The position numbers were made by a program, and so were the translations under genes. Positions 56,082-64,000 of a stretch of DNA of 64,000 nucleotides are shown one piece after another (positions within the stretch are counted from its first letter, which is position 1; the number at the start of each line of letters is the position of its first letter). The stretch spans positions 248,001 through 312,000 of the forward strand of contig LUGG01000019.1 in the NCBI GenBank assembly GCA_001683735.1, read 5' to 3'. This stretch comes from Grifola frondosa. Taxonomy: Eukaryota; Basidiomycota; Agaricomycetes; Polyporales; Grifolaceae. The notes beneath the pieces were generated by a model. It worked only from the letters and a program-made list of their open reading frames with translations. It had not been told where the DNA came from and searched no databases.

Positions 56082-56890
56082 CGCTGCGACTCGACTTGCG
56101 TGTCAACCGCCATTTGGGATTGCGGCCTGCTTTCGGAGGACGAATAGCAGAAAAAGAGACAGAATTTGAAAAGATGATTTGAAGAGCGCGACGCGCCACC
56201 GGTTGAACTTGTGCTTGACCGGAGATACGTATTGCGAAGAGGGTTGATGATTGTTTCTTGGGTTGCCAGTTCGCGATATACCGCCCTGTAAGCACGCAGA
56301 GCCCTCGACTTGGGAGGTGTACATGTCGGTGTAAAAGCTGTTTCCACCCCGCGTTCTGGATATTGCACCATAATGTCTCTAGTGTCACATCTAGTCGTAG
56401 CTTTCTGATTGTCGCATGTGCAATTGTATTCTGAAATTTCTTTGGCGTATGACTCGGTCAGACTGCAATGCTCGGAAGCCAGCACTCATGGAACTTCCAA
56501 GCGGGAAAATACAACTCGACTATGACTAGCAGGATGGAAATTAATTCAACAATGGAGAGGACCTCCTTGGGGGAAACGTTGCGGACAATTTGGCAGTCAA
56601 GGGGTAAGCGGTGCAACTTCTTCAACATCGTCACACTCGCCAGAGACGCAGCGCCGACAGATCAGTGATGCACAGTCCTGTATATGTGGCAACCAATGTT
56701 CTCGGTCAACATCTTTAAGACTCTGCAATTGAACTTTCAGAATAGCATATTCAGGTATATAGAACACTGATCAATGCAGATCCATATCCAACTCCAGAGC
56801 TTCAGCTGCAGGATCAACAGTCTAAAAAGACACAAAACGCACGTAATGGCTCCGCTCAACACGCATCACTACAATTCTAAATTCTGACGG
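56082..56890. other. Intergenic between convergent genes
   Basis: The zf-C3H1 gene and the histidine phosphatase converge here. The frame at 56468-56668 (Ser/Thr/Asn-rich) has no recognisable feature. Confidence 0.4.
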
Positions 56891-58200
56891 CTACAAATCC
56901 GAACGGACGATAGAGCCTTTGACGACCAAGGGTAGTATTCCTATTAGACGAAGCGGTGAGAATGCAAGATCCAACAAATATTCATGTAACGCAAACGTAC
57001 CTCCTTAGGGAGTGGGTATGGCGGGCGGCCCATTGCGCTCAAGAGTCCGTTGATTATACCGCCGTGCGCGGTAATGGATATATCTTTTCGAAATTCTTAA
57101 GAAAAAGATCAAAAATAGTTTGACCAAAGGAGGTACGCACAGATTTCGCCATCGTTGTGGAATATTCTGTCCAAGACTGCACGGGCACGCTCCTTTACAT
57201 GCTCTTTGGTCTCCCGCTCGTCAGGTTTCCAGACAAGGTCGTGCTCCGAGAAGTCTGGTTCAAAGGCATATCTCGGGGGAGGAAAGTGACCCTCGATGAC
57301 GGAGCGCGGTGACCGGATATCGCACGTATGTATGCCATGCTCCTCGCGGAGGTCCTGACAAACTCGGATGTCAAAAAAGATTCACAAGTCTAGGTTCCAT
57401 AATAACACACCTCGAGTATCATTGCACTCAGCTTCGCCTCGGCAAGTATTTCGTGGTCGCAGAAGGTCTTATCCCAGGTATGCAGGGCCCTGTGCAACGG
57501 ACTCACGTAATGCCGTTCCGGCACAGGCATTCTGTGTGGCACCTCAAGCATCCAAGCAGAACGAGCAGCATCTGCTTGAGAAATGCCCAGTGGGGTTAGA
57601 TGAGGGTCCGGCCCCCAGCTAATCTCCAAGTCGCCGTTAAGCTTTGACCAATAGCTGACAGCAACAAATTACATCGTCGCGTGAAGCAAGATGCACATAA
57701 GGACTTACTCATCCCACGCCTACATTTATTGACAGGTCAGACCATAAGTAATGGACAATTGAAAATCAGAGCGCAGACCTGCGTGCCATACTTCTTTCCC
57801 AACGTTGTCTGTGGTATTGATTAGCATTGGTTAATGATTTACGATGTTAGAAGATGCACTACATACGGTAGCCTTGCCCGTGTCTGGACAGATAGAATAC
57901 CTTGTATGTGGTATCTTCGGGTGAACTTGCGATCAAGTCAGTAATCTGTGCTCGAAAGTTGTCCCAGCGATCCGGGGACTCGTCCAGAAGACCAAACCGC
58001 GGTGGAAGCTACATTCGGTTAATCAGATATGATGAAGTCGTAAGTGTCACTCGCAAAAACAGGTAAGTTGCGGGAACTTACTGCTCCAATGGCTTCGATA
58101 TCAGCGTCAGGATGATCCTGGGCAAAGAATCCCGGAATGATCTGGAAAGTCGGACGGTAAACGCCATTATGACATCGGTATGCTTGGAACCTACAGTATA
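56891..58200 (-). CDS. Histidine phosphatase (phosphoglycerate-mutase-like)
   Basis: Member of the branch 1 histidine phosphatase superfamily, which works through a phosphohistidine intermediate. Exons on the minus strand read TFQIIPGFFAQDHPDADIEA, LPPRFGLLDESPDRWDNF, then the catalytic motif FYLSRHGQGY. Next are KYGTQAWDEYWSKLNGD, WGPDPHLTPLGISQADAA, YVSPLHRALHTWD, an acidic-pair region EEHGIHTCDIRSPRS and WKPDERETKEHVKERARAVL, and the second catalytic His in ISITAHGGIINGLL. The end is either KEEYYPWSS in the spliced frame or, one base shifted, GILPLVVKGSIV with a stop at 56891, which is more like relatives. The first exon upstream of about 58190 was not identified, so the 5' end is approximate. 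The substrate is unknown. Confidence 0.75.
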
Positions 58201-58531
58201 GTTTCTATTCAGCATTAATGTCTTCGTGAACTCTAAACCGCAATCAAGGTCAACGTATACGGCACTTCCCCGCCAGATAGAGCTGGTGTAGTATGAAGGA
58301 ATGATCTTACGGGCGCCTCTCGATGATGATCGCGATCGTGCGTATGAATTATCAGTGCCACACTTCTCAAACTCGGACGTGTGGCGCATCAGACAGTTTG
58401 CAGACTGAGCATAGGTGGGCAAAGATAAAACGATAGTTTGCAACTGCTCTCATTCTACGAGTATCACATGAGAATTCTTATCATACTCAACAATCCACCT
58501 TCTCCCTTTCCGTGCTCAAATCAGCGGCCCG
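58201..58531. other. Region with unresolved 5' exon of the phosphatase
   Basis: The minus-strand frame 58078-58443 overlaps known exons in another frame, so it is a shadow. The missing first exon of the histidine phosphatase and the terminator of the NmrA-like gene must lie here. Confidence 0.35.
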
Positions 58532-59702
58532 TCATGCACTCAATCCACCGAAACGTTCCTTCAAGTATTCTTCGAAGGTGGTTCTTTTCACCTCCGGGAA
58601 CAGGTCCCAATGACATTCCCATCGCGGACGCCTGAAGGTGCCCGAGCCTTGGATGATCTTCACCACAAAGTAGAAATCGACCGGGATGTTTGTATTCGGC
58701 GCGATATTCTTCGGTGCTTCGTCTGCATTAGCTGCGTATCTATGCGCTTCCTCGGCCGTGAAGATGAGTGGGTGCACTTCGCGACCACGCACATACTTGC
58801 GCATGAGGTCGACTATGGCATTTTGTGAAAAGGTCTCGCTGGGGAAGTTGAGATGGGTGTTGACCGACAGGGATGGCTTGCTGAGGCTCGCTACGACGTA
58901 GTTAGCGACGTCACGCGCGTCGGACCAATCTGCGAGAGCGTCCCCATCTCCTACGATGGGAACGCTATAGGAGTCTAAGTCTTGCGCCCAAGGGCACCAG
59001 AACAGCTCTGGTTTCTGGAAATTCACTCGATGTCAGTGCACAGGCGCCAGCTAGATTCCGAGGTAACCTCACCTGATCCCAAAGATCTCCCGCACCAATA
59101 AAAGTATACGTGATTTTCCCCGAGTCAACGGCAGGATGCAGCTTTAGGTGCTGAGCGAACCGCTCCTTCTCGTCCCACAGCTGCACAGCATGTCATATCA
59201 AGTCAGTATGAAACTATAAGGGGACAAATGGAAACCTACCGGCATTATGCGCGCCCCAGGGTCTCCCGGAGCCCGATACGCTTGGTGAAAGCCAAACTCG
59301 GAGGGATAGATACGCCTGACGCCTTCAGAAGCAATTCAATACCAGTCACATCAACACCCGTGTCCTGCACTCACCAGCCTCTATCGCCGCATCGAGGATG
59401 GAATATTGCGCAGCAACTCCTGGCCCATTCAACACGGACACGATAGCATCAACGCCCCTGAGGCACTCTACGAGCGCGCTGCCACCCTTGGCATAGTCCA
59501 GCTCACATGTCTTGAGCTGCGGATGCCCTTGCAGAGACTGGTCGAGCGATTTGCCTGGGCGAAGGAAGACAAGGACGGTCGGTTTGTAGTCAGGAATGGG
59601 CGGATTAAGGAGTGCAGCTAGGATCTTGCTCCCAAGCATGCCAGTTGCTCCGAACAGAGCAACAGTGCTCAACGGGGAAAGATCTAACTTTGGTGTCGAC
59701 AT
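58532..59702 (-). CDS. NmrA-like/isoflavone-reductase-like NAD(P)-binding protein
   Basis: Atypical short-chain dehydrogenase of the NmrA/isoflavone reductase group, presumably a soluble NADPH-dependent reductase or redox sensor. The start at 59702 (MSTPKLDLSPLSTVALFG) places the nucleotide-binding loop GATGMLGSKILAALL at residue 17, as expected; an upstream in-frame Met at 59759 is less likely. Later landmarks are VLVFLRPGKS, CLRGVDAIVSVLNGPGV, QYSILDAAIEAG, YPSEFGFHQAYRAPGDP, the segment TYTFIGAGDLWDQ, VPIVGDGDALADWSDARDVA, FPSETFSQNAIVDLM and VDFYFVVKIIQGSGTF near the end. Four exons join in frame. No substrate can be assigned. Confidence 0.85.
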
Positions 59703-61016
59703 AGCGAGGATGTCTGGGTCAGAGGAGGGAGCACCTGGAAGTGGTCTTGGTCTATGCACTGAATACTAGAGAGCTTTATAGTTTTGCAACATCATAAGTC
59801 TAGACGGCCTCACGTAATATTGGCACATGTCGTCATAAGGCTCCAGTGTCCGGATTTCCGTTCATTAAGCACTCCGGTACACAGGCGAAGAGGATGTTTA
59901 GGCGACTACCATGTATTCGCCGGAAGATAACAGAATCGGCTGCTGCCAAGTCGATCGACGGAGTACAAGTGGAGCATTCCTATCTTCGAGAAACAACAGA
60001 GGCACTGAGTACGAGATTAGACACCGTTAGAGCGCCATTCAGCAGAGGCGTTTGGCAAAAAAATGCTGCGGACGCTATGCTTCAGTCGGGACCAATGCGC
60101 AGTAAGATTTACTTACTCGCGGCCGGTGGAAGCTCTTAAAAACAGCACAATTTTGCAGCCATGATACCTGCGGGTGAACTCCTCGCGCCTAACACCTCGG
60201 TGGATGACCAAACAAATAGTCGCACGCATAGAGGCGCCAAAGAACACCGATGCCGCCCAGACGTGTCATCCTGAGCTGGCTAAATTCAAGACAGTGTGGA
60301 AGTACATCAGGATATATAGTAGTCAGTGGCGGAATCAATCCGATTGTGAGCGGATCTTTGGTCAGTCATGGGAACAGGATGGATAAATCAACTCACATTT
60401 CACCGCTTCGCCCGCGCCCTGCGATCCGATAGTACCACGGAGAGCCAAGACATGATAACTTTGGATATCGTTGTCCGCATAAAGAACGGCGGCCTGTAAA
60501 CTTTGGCTTCCGAAACAGCTGTCAACAAGTTTGGGAGGAGAGTATGCAAGACTGTAGGGCGAACTTGAGTGGCCTGCCTCAACGTGTCGCTTCCCCGTAT
60601 CGTGCGCCATTCACTGGGCAGACGAAAGACATGGTGCTCGTGTCATTTCTGGAGTGGGTCTTTAGTCGCCAACCATCTCGACTAGTACTGCGTTTAAGAG
60701 GCTCCTAGTGGAAGTTCAAGTAGATAACAGTAAATGTAAATTTGGTCAACCTAGTTCGACGATATATGACCCTGTAAATAGTCGCGAATAAATGCAAGCA
60801 CGTGGCCTATTCGCGTCTGTTAGTAGACGCGAACAGGTGATCTGTTGCCAGCCTTGTCGTATCCAAGAGTATCTCGCCTACTTCACTTGGTCAATCTTCC
60901 ATCTACTTGAACCTCAAGCCCTCAGGCCTCAGGTCTCGGGGCCAAGGGTTGGGACTTAGCAGATCTCTGGCACTTACCACCGCTATCCCGTAGTTTAACT
61001 GCTGTAACATATTCTT
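59703..61016. other. Intergenic, about 1.3 kb
   Basis: Short frames at 59846-60139 (plus) and 60362-60610 (minus, with YSLAYSPPKLVDSCFGSQSL) occur but show no clear splice chain or family. The first 150 bases should hold the NmrA-like gene promoter. Confidence 0.4.
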
Positions 61017-61721
61017 ATGCCTTCAACTGGCGACTATCGTTTGATCTTATGCACCTGCTCTTTATGCAAGCAAGTCAATACCGAAGGTCTCCTTCAGCCG
61101 GCGTATAGAAAGCGGGCTCACCAATTTCAAGAAACCTACTCTCGCTCTGCGATAGCTATAAGAGGCAGACGAGCAGTCCCGGTACAGCGAGCTATCAACA
61201 GGCGCGGCAACCGGGGACGCATAGGATATGTTCAGCCACCACGCGTCACTGTAGACAGCGTGGGGGATAGGATCCTGCGATCAAGAGGTCGCGGTGGTGT
61301 GCCTACCCAACCTTTCAAGAGATCATGCCAGACTTCCCCGCCTTCGCCGCATCGATACTCAGTTGTAGATCAAGATATCGTGCACGCAAACTCTCCTGCT
61401 CTCACACACGAGCTATGTGATTTTCCTACTCCGTCCGGAAGTGGCAACCACCTTTCGGCTGCGATTGACTCAGTGCGTACTTTTTCGTATAGTCCAAAAG
61501 TTTATCTCATGATTACATAGGTTGCAAACGAAGATAATTTCGATGATACCCGTGGAGAGCGGCGAGACATGGATCAAGATCTGGAGAAGTTGAAATGTTG
61601 TTCGTGCCATCTGTCTCGTCTTCAGTTCTTCGGCGACGAGAACCTGATCGAGGATCAGGAGTTTCGGATATGCTGCAATACCGTCGCTGGAACGTCCATT
61701 ACCCGCCACTGCGAGAATTGA
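61017..61721 (+). CDS. Cys-rich hypothetical protein, possibly transposon-derived
   Basis: Two exons (61017 to about 61471, and about 61522-61721). The start MPSTGDYRLILCTCSLCKQV with a following His (KRAHQFQETYS) looks like a small zinc-binding head of the kind found at the N-terminus of several repetitive transposon-linked protein families in agaricomycetes. An Arg/Gly-rich segment (RGNRGRIGYVQPPR) follows, and the second exon ends in a second Cys/His group (LKCCSCHLSRL, FRICCNTVAG, ITRHCEN). No catalytic domain follows, so it may be a truncated copy. The function is unknown. Confidence 0.4.
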
Positions 61722-62166
61722 TTTCTAGTGAGTGTCATGCATATATCCATACTATGATAGTGACTCACTGGTTGTATGCGGATCGATGTGCAGGTATGTG
61801 TTGGTGTAGCGAGGGAAATGGATTTCCCTGGCGTTCCAGAAGGTGAACGCCAGTCTTCTCGATGCCTGTGTTCCCTCCGTTTTGATTCCCGGTGGTGCTG
61901 GGTTGTTCGCAGGCAGCATAGCGCGCGTCTCGTTGGTTCAAACGCAGTGACTGTTAAGATTCTCCACTGGCACGATAAATTTTATGTCGACAATAAATCT
62001 CGCTAAAATCATCATACAATAGTATGACTTTGAGCACCTCTCCTCTTTCTCTCGTGCTTTATTGCTGCCATAGTCCATGCAGGCCGGCTAAGTAAAGTTC
62101 GAGAACAGTCCTTACAAAAGCCCGATTACCAATTATGGGATCTAGATCTATGACGGATCGACTCAG
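61722..62166. other. Intergenic before the FunK1 kinase
   Basis: No credible frame. It should include the promoter of the kinase gene. Confidence 0.4.
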
Positions 62167-64000
62167 ATGAGGAGTGGCACCGTTGAGCCACTCGGATTAC
62201 CTCCACTATATAACTGCTCGCCCGCCTCAGTCATCTCTTTACATTCCTACTTCTACCCGTTCGCGACTCAAAAGAACTTCGAGTTTATCGACGCCAATAT
62301 GGATGTATCCTATGAATCCTTCATGAAGAACTTTGTTCTTCCTTTCGCCTCACAACCGCGCAGAGGGTCGAAGCCAAATTATAACAAAGCTTTCGATTGC
62401 ATGCCAGAAGAGACTGGGGACCGCAACATTGATGAGACTATATACCAACCTTTCGTGAGTTCGACACATCCATTCCTCGGTGTCTCCTCCCGCAAAAGGC
62501 TGATGTTCATTTTGCACAAAGGCTTCCTGTATCCAGCGCGCAAAATTGTGTGCCAACCACCGGCTGGTCATAACACAAAATGGCTACGTCAGTGCAGGTG
62601 GTGGGGGGAACAGCTACATGAACGCCGCTCTATTCCTCGCTCATGATTCTCCCACCGATGGCCAACCTCACTATGAATCTCAAAGGCTATGGATACATTT
62701 CAGATCATTCTATGGGGACCCTTACGAGATTGATCCGTTTGACCATAGCGATCCAGATGATTTATCGGAGTGTCCCGAGGCACGAGCAGAGTTCCGGAAG
62801 GAGCTTCAATCTTACATGTCAGACATGCTGTACTACCAACACCGCCAGTTCGTCTTTTCTGTCCTCATTCTCTCCAGCCACGCGCGCCTCGTTCGGTGGG
62901 ATCGAGCCGCGTATGTCGTAACGGAGAGGTTCGACTACAAAAAGGAGCCGAAGAAGCTTGCCGAGTTCTTGCACATGTTCTGCCGTCTCCCCCCAGAACG
63001 TCAGGGCTTCGATTTGAGCGCGACGCCGATAAAGAAGGGCTCAAGAGCGGCGTGTGGCAGAGGAGATGCCACAGGACTATGTGCGAGAGGCTTTCAAGCG
63101 CTCTCTCAATCCCGAACGACAGTGGTGGAGGATTACTGTCTTCCAGAAGATTACCGAGGACGCTCCAAATGCACCTGGACCGTCCAAGGAACTGAGACGG
63201 AGCACGAGAGAGCAGAGAGTGCGTCCAAAGGAACGTCACTTCCTCGTTGGCGAACCTTTTTTCCGATTACCAGCAACGCCGTCTGTATTTGATATAGGGA
63301 CACGCGGATACGTCGCATTCGATACCCAGGACAAGACGCTCGTGTATCTAAAGGACCAGTGGCGGATCGACTACGACGAGAAGATAGAGGGCGACGTCAT
63401 CCGGACGCTGAACAGCAAGGGCGTCGGCCATGTTCCAACGCTCGTTTGTCACGGAGATATACGCGATGAAGACGGCGAAGTCCAGACGTCATCTAACCAG
63501 ATATACTGGAACACCGAGGAGAATGTCGAATACTACGAAGACGTCCCTATGATGATCCATTATCGTCTTGTGCAGAAGGAGGTACCCTGCCCTCTGAAAG
63601 ACTTCGGGAGAAGTTATGACCTGGTCAAAATTGTTTCTGACTGTCTTCAAGGTCAGTCTTACGCCGCGTCGTGAAGTATGCTTTCTGATGAGTGAAATAT
63701 AGGTCACCAAGAAGCCGTAGAAAAGGTTGGGATACTGCATCGCGACGTCAGCGAAAGAAATGTCATGTGCATACCCATAGAGAAGACTGGCCCCGACGGC
63801 GAGACGCACACCGAATACAAGGGTATCTTATGCGACTGGAGCCTTGCGACGGACTCGGTGCCTCCAACATCCATCAACGATGATGGCGTGGTCGAAATCA
63901 AGAAAAAAGAACACAGGACGAAAAATCAGAAGCGCACACGCCGAGATGAAGATAGCAGCAGTATCAGTAGCGCGTCGAGCACAGCCAGTAGTCTGCGCAT
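62167..64000 (+). CDS. FunK1-type fungal protein kinase, 3'-truncated by window end
   Basis: Member of FunK1, an expanded, mostly uncharacterised kinase family of mushroom-forming fungi. The likely start is 62299 (MDVSYESFMKNFVLPFA) or the in-frame Met at 62167. The N-terminal region holds FDCMPEETGDRNIDETIYQP, then SQRLWIHFRSFYGDPYEIDPF, QSYMSDMLYYQHRQFVFSVL, LVRWDRAAYVVTERFDYKKE, LAEFLHMFCRLPPERQGFD. The kinase half has VYLKDQWRIDYDEKIEGDVI (ATP-site strand and helix), VPTLVCHGDIR, the catalytic loop HRDVSERNVM and ILCDWSLA (Asp-Trp in place of DFG, usual here). The stretch near 63030-63050 changes frame once, before EEMPQDYVREAFKRSLN. The sequence runs off the window in a Ser-rich tail. 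Confidence 0.78.

Overview
The window reads as nuclear DNA of a filamentous basidiomycete, most likely an agaricomycete of the polypore type. Genes are split by many short GT-AG introns (about 50-60 bases), lie on both strands and share divergent promoters. The recognisable families (DUF6534 membrane proteins, FunK1 kinase, KDZ transposase with a CxC2 cysteine cluster, Polyporales-type F-box/LRR proteins) are typical of that group. No rRNA, tRNA, CRISPR or bacterial-type operon was seen.

Layout. 1-15 kb: an extremely intron-dense DUF6534 membrane protein, the first copy (A) of an uncharacterised membrane-protein family, the histone acetyltransferase RTT109, a conserved coiled-coil protein, a Ure2-like glutathione S-transferase, and two further copies (B broken, C intact) of the membrane family in reverse orientation. 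15-31 kb: a housekeeping block with SAS10/UTP3 (ribosome biogenesis), a zinc-cluster transcription factor divergent from TOM22 (mitochondrial import), complex I subunit NDUFA9 divergent from a small UPF0390 protein, a CENP-B-type DNA-binding protein and the CCR4-NOT deadenylase CAF1/POP2. 33-38 kb: a BZZ1-like F-BAR/C1/SH3/SH3 actin regulator, with a decayed inverted copy of its 5' end split by a hAT-like element that has 8-bp target duplications. 38-43 kb: two conserved basidiomycete proteins on divergent strands and a small charged protein. 43-50 kb: repeat-rich DNA with a MULE-like foldback element with 9-bp target duplications, a minisatellite and a nearly full-length KDZ transposase. 51-64 kb: an F-box/LRR-like protein, a zinc-finger (zf-C3H1/Red1-like) protein, a histidine phosphatase, an NmrA-like reductase, a Cys-rich hypothetical protein and a FunK1 kinase that runs off the end.

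At window scale, many conserved genes (RTT109, GST, SAS10, BZZ1, the zf-C3H1 protein, KDZ and others) carry isolated frame changes, mostly equal to one missing base and often near G/C runs. Genes such as TOM22, NDUFA9, CAF1 and the CENP-B protein are clean. Base-level errors in the underlying assembly are the simplest explanation, so these genes are annotated as single genes with suspected indels. Most exon boundaries below were inferred by eye from reading frame, splice signals and family resemblance; no search was run.
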